NCBI RefSeq assembly: GCF_017591435.1
Contig: NC_059279.1
Span: forward strand, 168,501-232,500
DNA: 64,000 nucleotides
Direction: 5' to 3'
From: Portunus trituberculatus
Lineage: Eukaryota > Arthropoda > Malacostraca > Decapoda > Portunidae
Shown: piece after piece, positions 8,594-21,051 of the stretch
How positions within the stretch are numbered: position 1 is the stretch's first letter
Layout: every line of letters starts with the position of its first letter
Position numbers and translations under genes: made by a program
The notes under the pieces: model-generated
What the model saw: the letters and a program-made list of their open reading frames with translations, nothing else
The model's database searches: none
Told to the model about the DNA's origin: nothing

Positions 8594-11500
8594 CTGCTCG
8601 GCGGGAGGAGGCGGGGCGGGTGGAGAGGGAGAGAGGAGTGGCATGAGACCAGTGATAAGATGAGCGTGCACGGGTGAGAGTGTTTGCTGTGCCGCCCTGT
8701 CGTTTTTCTTTTATTTTTAATGTGAGTTATTATTCTCACCGGCAAAATCAATGAAAGCTTTCAAAATGTACATTAAAAAAAAAAAAAAAACGAAAGTCAG
8801 AAGTTCGTAATAGTTATATTATGGTTTTCATGATTAACTCAAAAGTGAGAACGAAGTGCCATTTTTTATGACTTTTTTCTAGTGTTACTTGTGATGAAGC
8901 GGCAGATCAGGGAGGCAAGCAGGCACCCGGCCCTTGTGACACCCACTGACACCTGCATCAAGAGCAAATCCCAGCAAATCCTTGACAAAGCCACGGGTAC
9001 AAAACAGTATTTACATCTTTACCTTTGACCACAAAACATAGGAACTGACCACATGAAACTTTTTAGAAGACTTAGTGCTAATAACAATAACAACAACAAC
9101 AGTAACCATAACACCAATGATAATAATAACGATAATAACACACAGGTACAGTACATGGAGATAATCAAGGTCACAGAGGTCACGCTGGACCGTCGTGAGG
9201 CGTGACCTGACCTGCCAGAGCGTAACAGCACCAGCAAGACAAGAAAACATTGCCGGTGCGGAGTGCGGATTACTATTTCCACATCTAAGCATTGGACATG
9301 CGGACGTGCGTGTGAATGAGATGAAAGTGTCTGCAGCGGCGGCGAGGCGGCGGAGACAGCGGCAGGTGGCGTGTCTCGGTGCTGCAAGGCTGGGGCTGGC
9401 CAGGAGGGGCATGAGGGAAGGAGACGGCTTAGCTTTTTGATGTTCATTTGTTTTTTCAGTTTTTTATCTCTTGTTTGCGATTAAGTATTTATTTATTTTT
9501 TCTCTCTCATACCTTTTTCTCATGATTCTCCTTCTTTAGTTCGTTTTTATAGATATTTTTCTCCATGTATATGTGAGATATGTTAAGTTCATTATTTTAC
9601 AGATCAGAGAATAAAGTTAAAGGTATATTTTCCATGATACAGTGACTTCGTCCTCGCGTTTACTGTTTATACATTAATTTTAATCTCTACTTCTATATAA
9701 GAGCAAGACAAAATATTAGAAACTTGTACACTTTCTTGTAAACTCTTTTTTGAATTACTAACTTAAAAATGAAAAAAAAATTGAATACAAGAGAGAGAGA
9801 AAGAGAGAAAAAAAAAACTTTCTCCTCTAAAAATTACTGTAAAAACGCATTTACATCCCATAAGCATTACATTTTAGACAATCTATTAATCATGACTCAA
9901 GGAGAGGATCACGAGAAGCAAAGAGAGGCTGAATCACTGAGAGAATACGATGATTACCAAGACAAGACCGTGTCCCTTGAGTCAGTCCCCTCCCAAACAG
10001 CTGACACAACTCCCCCCAATTACAGGGCTGGAGTGACATTGCTCTATGTCTTTATGGCTAGACGTACGGCAATCATGCAGCCTAGAGTCATGCCTTAGAG
10101 GAGTACCATCATGCCTGCATCCGGCCACTTCTAGAAAATGGAGAAACTGAAAGAAAACATAAAGAAGATCGTCTTGAAGTAGAGTAAAGGTCCCGTCCGC
10201 CTTTCTGAGATGATAAAAGTATAGCATTGTTTTCATTAAGGATTTTGTATTGGTGTTTTTCCAAGCGTATGAATGGTAGTAGTGGGTGACTTGATGTGTC
10301 TAGAGAGAGGGACGGGCCTTCCAACAGACATATGCGTATTACTGTGCATGATAAGAGTAACTGTACAGTGTCATGCAGAATGTTTTACAGGGTGGTTTTT
10401 AAGGGGTGGAGAGGTTTAAGGGAGTTTTATATTGGTTTTAGAAGTTTTGGTTTTTAGTTTTATGGCTTAAGTTTGCATTATTATTCCTTTGTTTAGCTTC
10501 CGGAGTGATTTTCTTTTTTTTGGTTTTGTGGGGTTCGGTTTAGTGAGTTGTCTTAGTTTTATTGGTTTATTCGAGTCACCCTTTAATTCGTTGCGGCGGG
10601 TTTATGCGATGGGTCTTTAAGCACGATGAGGTGTTTACAGCTCTTTAGTTTTCCTTTAGGGTTTGCTTTATTACACTCGCACTACATAATTGTCCGTGTC
10701 GCGGCTCCTTTAGTGACACTCCCGCGGGTCGCCAGGCCAGGTGTGTCATCAGGCTTCAGGTACACAGGTAAGAAAGAGAGATCAAGAGGAAAAAAAAATC
10801 GAACATTAGATAAAAGGAAAACAATACTCATTACTCATGTCAGGAGGCCAAGAGTGAGGCCGCAGTGCCGTAATCATGACTAAAAGGGAATGAATGAATG
10901 AATGAAGGAAGTCATGAATGCACTTGTTCAAGCGTGCCAAACCTCTTTCCAGTGTTGCCAAACCTCGGTCCAGTGTTGCAGCTTAGGCCAATCTGGGATA
11001 ATGTCAGCGAGGGAAAGTCTGCGGGGCTCGTCCCCTTCCTGCCCCGGGGAGAAAGACGGGTCTTAGAGGCCTATCGGGGCGGGGCGGGGCAGGACAGGGC
11101 AGGGCGGGCCGGCGCGAGGGGCAGAAGGGGGTGGGAGGGACAGGAGGAAGCCAAGCAGAAGGTAAATCGTAAGGTTTGCTAGAAAAAGAACCTGAATGTT
11201 AACAAGAGAAATAAGACGGAGGAGTAGGGAGAAGGGGGAGGGGCAAGGCACCCTGGCCGGGGATAAATTTTTCAAATGTCTTCAACAAATATTGACTTTG
11301 CATGATGGTGACATGAACTGAACTTCTTCCTAAGAGCATAACAATAACATGGAAGGTTTAACGGGAACGGCAGATGTTTAGCCATGCAAGGCGGGGAGAT
11401 TTGGTTTCGAAAATACTTGTAACCCAAAAAAATACCTCAAAGCTTTTACAAGTTGCAGTTATCCACAAGTGTCTTTATTTCAGGTTCTCTTCGGTTCACT

Positions 11501-13873
11501 CTACGCAAGCTGCTGGAAGGAAGCGAAATTTATCATACAAATTTTACAGAATTACGGATTTAGGAAACAATACAATACGTTTATTTAAGGACGGAAACCA
11601 AAAGAAAATTTATGAAGCCACAGAAACAGCTGGGCGTTCTCTGATCCAGTGAGTGGCTTGGTATTTTTGTCTTCTTTCATTTCTAAGACTGACATGGCTG
11701 TGAGGGGGGGACGGGAGGAGGGACAGAGGCGGGGTAGAAAGGTAGGGAGGGTTGAAGGAATGGCTGGTAAGGAGGAGGACGGGGAGAGGGTTTTGAGAAG
11801 TAAAATAATCCAACAAAAGAGACAGTAAATAAATAAAGACGATAAGAAGCCACTGACCACGTCTAGAAAATAGCAAACGCAGATGACAAACGAAAATAAT
11901 TCCACTGAAAGCGAAAATGAAAATAAAAAAATAAATAAACCATAAAAATAGTAAACGTAGATAAGCCTCGGATAAGAAGAGGAAGAAGGAAATGATAATA
12001 AAAAAATATATATACAAAAATAAAAAAAATCAATAAATAGAGCAACAAACAGAGGCTTGTACGTATAATAATAATAATGATAATAATAATAATAACCAGG
12101 CGTTTACAGAATCTCTTCAGGTGCGTGTATTTACAGAAAACGGAGACTAAGAAGGGGAGGCTGAGTTAGCGATGGGGAGTGAGGGTAACGGGAGCCTGAC
12201 GCCTGATAGGATGTGCTTTACCCTTGTACGTTTGACAGCATGTAGGGTGGGCCAGTCCGGAATAATCTCAGACAAGGATGGCTTGCGGCTTCCCTGGTCG
12301 CCTGGCTTTAGTCTGGGTGAGCGTTCCTGTCATGGCGACGAAAGCGAGTGTGTGTGTGGAGGGAGAGAGGTAATTAGTAGCCTCCGGAACACACACACCA
12401 ACACGGACGCCATACTTACTCCCTTGGCAGATGTTAACAAGTACTTGGCTCTCCCTCATCATGGCGGGAGAGAGGAGAGGGTGGGCTGGGTGGGCTGGGT
12501 GGGTGTGGGTGGTGGGTAGGTGGTGGGTATAGTGGGTATAATTCTACGGTAAAATAAGTGTGCACATTATTAAACAAAAGATAAGATTATATACTCTCTA
12601 GGTGTAAGAAAGTACTGTGTTACTACTTACGAGTCTTGACTTGCTCTGCGTGTCTGTCTAAGTTTTTTTTCTCTATATGAAAAAAATAAATATATAAAAA
12701 CCAGTGTGTGTGAGTTGGTTTATGGATCAGATTATTATTAACCACTATAGAGGGAATGGTGGTCAAACGAAACAAAAAAGGTAAAAAAAAAAGAAAACGA
12801 AACCAAAACGAAATAAAACATCCAATCCAATGTGAAAACTAAATTCATAAACCATTTTAGCTGTATATGCTGTTTTAAAACCCTTCAAAGTGAGTTAAGG
12901 AAAAAAACAACACACGGCTTTCAAATCAAGATGAGAATAAAAATGAAATAAAAGTAAATACTTGTAATCTACGAGGTCTGTGTCATAAACTTGTTCCTTC
13001 GTAGCGACAGTAAGTAATCCGTAAGGTGGTACAGTCGAGGTTAGAAGCCACGTCACTACCTCTCCACTCACTTTCCACTGGCTCTCGTTTTCTTTCACTC
13101 TTAACTCCTCTGATCTCACAAATACTTTTCCTTCAATCTCACAAGTACTTATCCTTTCATTCTCCTCTTTTCTGCTGACATTTGAGTAACAGAGCATGGC
13201 AATTCATAGATCAGAGGACTTAAAATTGAAAAAAATAAACGACAAAGTCAGCGGAAGTAAGTATGGTGTGTCACGCCTTCTGACCGAAACTGTACTTGTG
13301 AATGTAGAAATTAAATCTGTATGTCCCGTATAGTTTGGGTCTCTATAGGATAAAAATATACATATACACTGTAATTATATAAAAGAGTTATAATAAATGG
13401 TAAATTTTTCTAGGTACAATTTTGTCACAGGGAAAGAAAATGGATGAATTAAAGAAAATGGGAAGCGAGTAGAGGACGACACTCACTCCATTCCTAGAGA
13501 AGAAAAAAAAAGTTCGGACGGAGAGAGAAAAAATTAGAGAAGCTGGAAAGAAGAAAAAAAGAGAATGAGTGAGAGGAGGAAGAAAAAAAATACAAATGAA
13601 CTCCAGGAAATATTGCAACTGGAGGTGGTAAAAACGTAGATAAAAAGAATGAGGTGACGAAACTTCGACAGATATCCCTAAAAATACGAAGAAAATGGCG
13701 AGAGAGAGATAGAAAGAGACAATAAGATTCCCAAAGAAGTACCTAGAAAAGAAAAGAGAATAAGAGACACACAAGAAAAAACCGAGATGATATGAAAAAA
13801 AGACGAAAAATCATGAAAAAAAACTGAAAATAAGGATATAAAGAACAATAAAGTCGAAAATTCTCAGACTTAC
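8594..13873 (-). other. intron 24 (5.3 kb)
   Basis: Large intron. It includes an A run near 8775, a GC-rich patch at about 11040-11140, AT-rich stretches with (ATA)n near 12067, and purine-rich text at 13490-13860. No open frame with amino-acid bias or similarity to the neighbouring exons was found on either strand. Confidence 0.6.
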
Positions 13874-14013
13874 CCGTTCGACCTTGCGGAGTTGAGGCTT
13901 GATTTCCTTCTCCGTCTCCTTCAGATCACCCCAGTCAGGATCCTCGTTGTCCCTCTTCCACTTTGCGTACTTCTTCTTCTTCAGCATAGCACGGAAGTCC
14001 ATACCGCTAGCGT
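13874..14013 (-). CDS. bt: projectin/twitchin exon 24 (MDFRAML...KYAKW linker)
   Basis: 140 nt: two bases, then 46 codons. The acceptor is CCCACAG and the donor GTAAGT. It encodes DASGMDFRAMLKKKKYAKWK, then NEDPDWGDLKETEKEIKPQ and LRKVER. It is not an Ig domain. It is a charged linker joining IgG to IgH, and its MDFRAML-(K/R)K-(K/R)KYAKW core and WGDLKE(T/V)E segment are recognisable in the projectin/twitchin family. Its high conservation compared with the loose spacer upstream suggests a bound partner or an ordered helix. Confidence 0.92.
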
Positions 14014-14796
14014 CTGTGGGAAAGCGGAGCTCCGTAAGTGGGACGCGAAGAGCACGAGGGAAAAGATGGAGTAGAAGTGTAAAGAGGGTCATTGTGAGGA
14101 AATTAGCAATATTTTAATTTGATGGATCGAAAGGAGATAATTTGGAAAGATGGAGAGAAGAAGGGATGGAAAAAGAACCTGGTAGAAATGATAGGAAGGG
14201 AATGAGGCACATCTGGAATGAATGAGAAGAAGGGAAAAAGGAAGGGGGAAAGAACCCGGTGGAAATGATATGAAGGGAAAAGAAAAATGAATGAGAAAAG
14301 GAAAGGAGGGAAAAACATGGTGGAAATGATACGAAGGGAAAAGACAGGCCTGGAATAAATAAGAAAGAGAAGAAAAGGGAAAGGAACCAAGTAGAAATGA
14401 TAGGAAGGGAAAAAGATTCGCCTTGAATAAATGGGAAGAAAGGAATGTGAAAAGAACCTGCTGGAAATGACAGGAAAGGAAAAAAGACACGCCTGGAATG
14501 AATGAGAAGGAGAAAGAAAGAGATAATTGTATTCTTGAGAAGGAAATGGAAAAAAAAAAAATCATATAGATATAAAGGGACGAAAAAGTCAAGAAGAAGA
14601 AGAAGAAGATGATGATGAAAAGTCAAGAACAACAACAACAAGATCAAGAAGAAGAACAACAATAACAACAAAAAAAAAAAAAAAAAAAAAAGAACAAGAA
14701 CAAGGGCAAGAAGAAAACGTACCAGGAATGACTCAAAAGAAAACGGGAACTAAAGACAACGACGATAGAAAAAAAAAAAAAAAAAGAAGAGCTTAC
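14014..14796 (-). other. intron 23, purine-rich minisatellite
   Basis: 0.78 kb, strongly purine-biased on the plus strand. It contains the 62-75 bp tandem family and a (AAG/AAC)n plus A-run segment at 14590-14700. Confidence 0.75.
14120..14520. repeat. purine-rich minisatellite, about 5 copies
   Basis: The phrase AACC(T/C)GGT(A/G)GAAATGAT, followed by (A)GGAAGGG, recurs near 14177, 14252, 14314, 14382 and 14455, separated by GGAATGAATGAGAAG-like text. The period varies between about 62 and 75 bp. Confidence 0.8.
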
Positions 14797-15036
14797 CTGA
14801 GACGTACAAATCCATCTCGGCATTATCTTCACCGTGGGCGTTGGTGACATTGACGGAGTAGCGACCCTCATCATTGGGCTTGGTCTTCCTGATACAGAGG
14901 GTAACGGTGTTGGTCTCGCCCTCTGTGTGGATCTTGTAGCGACCGCCCTCCACGATCTCAGTGATACCTCCCTTCAGGAATCTAATCTTGAACGGAGGCT
15001 CACCTTCCACCACCAGAAAGATGTAGCCGTTCTGGT
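14797..15036 (-). CDS. bt: projectin/twitchin exon 23 (IgG)
   Basis: 240 nt: two bases, 79 codons, one base. The acceptor is CCCACAG and the donor GTAAGC. It encodes most of one Ig: GYIFLVVEGEPPFKIRFLKG, then GGRYKIHTEGETNTVTLCIR and PNDEGRYSVNVTNAHGED, ending MDLYVS. The C-strand Trp is replaced by Phe, but the D-E-G-R-Y F-strand motif is intact. It begins with the single base left by exon 22. Confidence 0.93.
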
Positions 15037-15039
15037 CTG

Positions 15040-15190
15040 TGGGGGCGGCAAGGCGATAGGGTAATAGGGTGGTAAGGTGATGGGGTGACAGGGTGATAGG
15101 GTGACAGTGTAATGGGGTGATAAGGTGATAGGATGACAGGGTGATGGGATGATAGGCTGACAGGGCGATGGAATGCTAGGATGAGGTGGC
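15040..15190. repeat. degenerate GTGATAGGGTGACAGG minisatellite
   Basis: About 130 bp of short variants of GGTGATAGG, GGTGACAGG and GGTAATAGG, immediately upstream of the exon 23 acceptor. On the transcript this is a pyrimidine-rich CCTATCACC/CCTGTCACC tract and may serve as an extended polypyrimidine region. Confidence 0.8.
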
Positions 15191-15519
15191 AAGGTAATGG
15201 TGAAGGTATAAGCACTCAACCTTTCCTCCCCTCCCTCCCAACTTTCTTTTTCTCCCACCATTCTCTTTCTCTCTCTCTGATCTTGCCAGAAGAAAATGTA
15301 AACTGTGACTTAAAACGAGGAGTACATAGACAAATTATTTTACAGTTCTATCATCTTTTTTTTTTGCTTTGTTTTCATATAAGAGCATCACTGGATATGG
15401 GAAACAAAAATGCAAGAAAAAAAAAGTAAAAAAAAAAAATCATCGAAAATTGAAGGAAAAGTCTCTTGAAACTTTCTTGTAAGAGTTCGACTGTTAAGTT
15501 TCTAGATACCATTCCTTCG

Positions 15520-15522
<3 letters not shown>

Positions 15523-15559
<37 letters not shown>
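15523..15559. repeat. (TC)n microsatellite
   Basis: 37 bp of TC on the plus strand, (GA)n on the transcript, 11 nt downstream of the exon 22 edge. Confidence 0.95.
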
Positions 15560-15562
<3 letters not shown>

Positions 15563-15570
15563 GTACGTAC

Positions 15571-15672
15571 CCTCCACGGCTGTGTATTTTGCTGCACGTC
15601 CACGATGACAGGAGCAGCACCGGCTCCTCTCTTCTTCAGTGGAGTGCTCGGCTTGTCCATCTTTTCGTCGTC
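15571..15672 (-). CDS. bt: projectin/twitchin exon 22 (start of IgG), one-base frame break
   Basis: 102 nt. The acceptor is ATGCAG and the donor GTACGT. It opens in phase 0 as DDEKMDKPSTPLKKR, then GAGAAPVIVDVQ. The end must be in phase 1 to join exon 23 as TAVEDQNGYIF, but the exon length is a multiple of three. One base is missing in the AAAA run at about 15591-15595; with five A residues the join reads VQQKYTAVEDQ. IVD...KYTAVEDQ is a typical projectin Ig start, so I take the break as an assembly or sequencing error. Confidence 0.85.
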
Positions 15673-18600
15673 CTGCATAGAGGGTCGCCTGACGTCTTGG
15701 CTTGTACGCCGGCGCTGTGGTGGTGGTGGTGGTGATGGTGATGGTGGTGGCGACGCAGAGGTTAAAGAAAAAAAAAATGGGAAGAAGGGTTTTGTGTTAA
15801 TTCCTGGCCGTGGAGTGAGAGAAAGCGAAAGGGAGAGAAGTTAAAGATGAACCGGAGAAAGACAGATAGGATGTGAACGTAGAGAAAGAGAAAGGATAAA
15901 GAATGTAACAGAAAAAACAGTTTAAAAAGAAAAATGCCTGAGAATATAAGACAACCACACTTACCTATAGCTAAACCTTTATTAACCTACCACCTCATCC
16001 TCAACTGAAATGACGAGCTTGAGAAGAGGGAAAAGATGCGATTTTTAAAATTTAATTATTAAAGAATTTTGCTTATATGAAGAAATAGGAAATACAAGAG
16101 ATACAAGAATTTATCATGGAAAAGAATGAAGAGACAGTCATATTCTGATCAAGGCTTAAATTATAAAAGAGGTGAAGAAGAGTTTCAGTAAATCTACTAC
16201 ATTTATAAGGATAATCTGTGGTCCTACTTTATCTTTAGAAAGAAAAAATAACTTAATTATATAAAAAAGTTATATTTACACACTCAAAAATATTCATATT
16301 CACTCTACACTACAGAGCACAAAGGCCAAAACTACTTGAAAAAAATGTGCGGGGCTTCTAGTTACAGAGATTCAGGAGGGACCTCTTTGCATCAGGGAAT
16401 AGTGTGCAGAATTTGGAAAACAAAAGAAAAACGAAAAGAAAATCATAAAGTGCTTGTATACTATTTCCATGCTCACTAGAACAACAAAACAGTTTCTTGC
16501 ACGAGATAAGAAAAACAAAGGAGCAAAGACAAAAATAAACTGCACAAGCACATGGAAGTAATAATTGCACATCACCTGAATCTCAAAACAGAAGCCAACA
16601 CCAAATTCACTTCCGCAGAAACACACACGATAAAAAAAAAAAATAAATAAATAAAAATAAAAAAATAAAAAATAAAATCAACCACTAAAGCACACAAACA
16701 CACTCAAACAACACAGAAAACGCTTAATCTACAGCGTGGACTTCACTAAACATGTAACAGTTGTATAGGGAGAGACAGAAAGCCAAGGATTGTATAACAG
16801 ATAAAGTCATTGGTCTGAGGTAGACTCCTCCTCTGAGCTCACGACGCGAGGTCAACACGAAGGAGCTGAAAAAGGTGCTGAAGATAATGACGAGTGCTGA
16901 AGATGTTTGTCTGAGCTCAGAAGAGAGTTTTCCAGCAAGTTTCAGTCAGCGGTTGGTGTGCGTGACTGCAGCAGCATAACGGAGAGCTCTTTTACGGTAC
17001 ATTTATTGGAAACGTCGACTTAAATGTACTTGAAACTGTCCTTGAATTTGTTTTGAGGTGGAGATGTTTTCAAATTAAGGTTCATAGACAGTAATAAAAA
17101 GAAAAAATGAATTGCAAGTTTCCGTCAACATTCATTGCTGATAAGCGATAACAGGTATTTGGTTCACTGTACTTGAAAACTCGCCAATCTCAAGTACGGG
17201 AAGGAATTTTGTTCCTTCAATCACCGCTCTCCGTCCATGCTGCCGCGGCCAACCGAAGTGACGGAAGGTGATAAAGAAAAGTATTGTATTTGGGGTTATT
17301 TTCTTTGTTCCCAGGAGGTTTGCGGCCACAACACCTCGAGGGCCATGCAGTACTAAGTATAACGGCGGCTCCTGTCCCTCCTGCTGCTCCTGTTTCCACG
17401 GCTCCCTCTCCGATACATATTAATTGCCGAAAAGAGCAAAGATTGTGCAAGAAAGTTCAAACGATGTCTGGTTAAGAGAATGTTGACTTGTAACTTTGAC
17501 TGGACTTTGGAAGTTAAAATTACATGGGAACTGTTATTTATGACCCTTATTTCTATCTCTGATAAATTTTGCACCCGTGGAAGGAGGAGGCGGAGAAGGA
17601 CGAGGACAAGGAGAAGCGTTAATCACTCGCGTTTCATTTATTTTGCCTTTACTTTTACGTAGCAGCTTTACAACCTAATTTGCGAACCTGTTGGAGGAAG
17701 CGAGTGTTATTCCTCTACTGTTTAAGGCGAGTACTCAGAGCTACCCAATTTACAACAAGCGCTAAGAGTCAATGAGAGTTACAGGTCGCCATTAAGAGCA
17801 AGGTTAACAACGACTACTGCAGTGGTTAGCGTTTATCTCCGTTGAGTGCTGAGCATTGGGCAGGACAAGCAAAACGACCCAGCGAGAGAATTTTAAAGTA
17901 CAACACTGGAACGGCCATACGAAAGCCCAGCCAGACAACGCTCTAAGAATCCAACCTGATCTTCTTCTTGAATCTCTCCTGGTCGTAAGCGGCTCTGTTT
18001 TAGCAAATTAGATGAAGAAAAGATAAGTTAAAGTTGATTAATCCGTTTATTTATCTTGGATACATAATTTACTGGATTAATTTTGATTTTGCTACTTGGT
18101 TGGGGTGTTCAAAGGATTAACGAGTGGTGTTAGTGAGCGGCTTAACAATTTAGGAATCCAAAGAAGAAAGCGTTTACGAAGAGATAATGACAGATAAGGA
18201 AGAAAACTTGTTATGATTCTCTCTTGAGGAGCAGCTGTTTTCCTTACGTTCTCGAAAGTAGAAAAGAAAATGGTAATGAACGGACGATAAATGCAAAGAA
18301 AACGCGACGGGAAATAAATTGTCGACATAAAAGTAAACATTTGGTTGATGTTTAGAGACATGTGTCATTTATTATTGTTTATGATTTAGATTAGCAACAA
18401 TGTACAGACATGTCGTAAGGAGGAAGACTGGACAGCGACAGCACACGAGGACCTTCTGCTGCTGGAATGTTATTATTCATTAAGACTGTTTTATTGATTA
18501 AGTTTATCACGGATTTATAATTGCCTTCAAAGAGACGTTTATCATTTTGGAGTTTAAGTTTATAGATATAATTTTTTCTCTTAATAAAATACTTTACTAA

Positions 18601-20940
18601 TTAATCGTATAAATAAGATTCTTGCGTGAGGGATCAGTGTTTTAATTCTCTTTCACACTGTAAGAGATTCAAAACATGTTCCTCAGATTCATTACAGCAA
18701 GAATCTCTGGAGCAAAGCAAGGAAGCCGACGCGTGGAAGGCAGATGAGAAACATCCCTCTGTTCAAATCTTTTCAATCAGTACAGACTTTGAAATAAGAA
18801 ATCGATACCTAGAGTTGCGTGGGGTTCTAGGAGTTCACTCTGTCACTGGCTTCCACGTGTTGGCTTCTCGTACCTCATAGTGGCCCCGATGCGTGGAGAC
18901 CCAAGTGTAGTCTAGACAGGAGCTCTCAATTTATGGTCACAGAGCCTCCAGTCTCGATACGAACGCACAGAGCCGCTCAAATGCCGATATTTAGAGCACC
19001 ACGAAGTTTTTTTTTTTAAATGAACAGAGGCGCAAACCAGAGCTCGTTTCGATATATAGAGCTTGATGAGAGATCCACTTGTGATAGAGAGCCCAAAATG
19101 AGGTTCCATAAAGGACTTTATCACCGGTACGCACAAAGCCGCATAAATGATGTGGTATTTAGGGAATAATTTTATATTAGAGGAAAGATCACTGAAACTA
19201 GACAGTGTATGGAAGAAAGCATTCAAGGAGTTGGTGACAAAAGACAGGCATAACATGTGTAGATACTCTGTGCTGTGGAAAGGGAGACAGACAAAGGAAA
19301 AGAGTGAAACAGAGACAGGTAAAGAAGGCAAACCAACTAAACTACTCAGTACACTATGGCTCAGCAATAAGAACCACAAAAAATGTATAGAAAAAAAAGA
19401 CATAACTAGTCTAAACTATATGAGGGAACTAAAAAGCCATACAGAGAAGAGGAAACGGAAAAACAGAAAACGTAAAGTGTCCAATGTTTGCGTGGACGGG
19501 AAAGAGACAGGACGCAATGAAAGAGAAAGAGAACGGAAGGAAGAACGTTTTTTTTTTTTATATATATGGGAGTTTATAAATGGCACGCCGGGACTCGGGA
19601 CACATTGTATACACCGTTCGCAGCTCACCTGTTTCACTGCCTGCTCTCCGGGCTTAAGCCTTCCCGCCTAAAAGAGTGGCGAGGAGAGAAACATGAGTAT
19701 TATGCTTTCAAAAGAGGAAGGACGTGCAGACAGCTAAGACAAGGAAAGGCCCTACATGCAGCACATCACCAGCGTTACAACATCCTTCCTTCACCACCGA
19801 TACTTGCTGCTATTCAATTAAAATGAAAGGAGAGAAAAAAAAAAGAAAAAAAGGGAAATTGGGACAGAGGAAAAAAGAAATAACTGAAAACAAGGAGGTG
19901 AATAAATTAAGCGAGAAATAAACAAGGGAATAAATAATAATAATAATAAATAATAATACCCTAAAGATGAAGATAAAATGGGGAAAAAACAAGGGAGTTC
20001 AATAGGGAATTCAATAGGTATTTGAATAGGAAAGCCTGAAATAAAGAGGGCTAAGAGAGAGACATATAATGGACAACATCTATTAATAGCTAGACGGACG
20101 CCCATTCATGCTTGTGTGAGAAAGCGTGTGTGTGAGATGGAGGTGACCTGTACGCCTCGTGTCCAGGTGACCCTCAAGCTACAGGTAATGGTGGTAGGGC
20201 GGTGGGCGGGCGGCTGATGAAGGGCTGCAGAAGCAGGAACTGAACCCGTCCCTCTCCAGCTCCCCCTCAGCATCCCTCTAAGACCAGCTATGTGCCGCTA
20301 AAAAGTCATGTGTTGCCGTGTTTTGAAATGTGACCAGCATATGTTTGTGTTTGAGTTCTGCGATGCTTGGAATGTTTGTAAATTATGTTACGATTCTTGT
20401 GTATGAGTTTATATTAGTGTTATATGAAAGTGTTCTCGTGTGTGTGTTCTCGCGCGTCCACTCACGGATCACGTTAACACACACACACACACACAAACAC
20501 AGATCTATACGCGCACATAGCCCGTCCTAGTCCTCCCTGTGTCCACGAAGCGACATGCCCAGTTACCGTACACATGGCAACGTGCGATTACTTTGAACAG
20601 TGGCACGTCATTCAGTACAAAGGCGAACACCTCCAGCTGGTACAGTAGTGCTCCTGAAGAAGAACGAAAGGCGAAGATACACAGGCGTATGGAAGTGTGG
20701 GAGCGAGAGAAGTAAGACTGTGAGAGTACGACAACAACATTGATCATTTTTAGGGACAAGTTTACAGTGGCGAAGTGAGCATTACACCAGGCACGGGGCA
20801 CCTCTGGGTTACCTTACTGAAATCCTCTAACACCTCCCCTGGGCGTAATTTGCGCTGTCCCTAAGAAATAAAGGCATAAGGGTCATTCCTGGGTCGTTGT
20901 GTGTGTTGGGGTTGTGTTGTGTTGTGTTGTTGTTGTTGTG

Positions 20941-21051
<111 letters not shown>

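Noticed and set aside
14089..14671. Minus-strand Phe/Ser/Leu-rich open frames of 167-185 codons
   Set aside because: They come from the purine-rich minisatellite in intron 23; hydrophobicity is a composition effect, and exons 23 and 24 join without them.
19600..19650. AAACAG|GTGAGC donor on the minus strand
   Set aside because: The short stretch before it (GCAGTGAAACAG) lacks a polypyrimidine acceptor and spacer-like coding.
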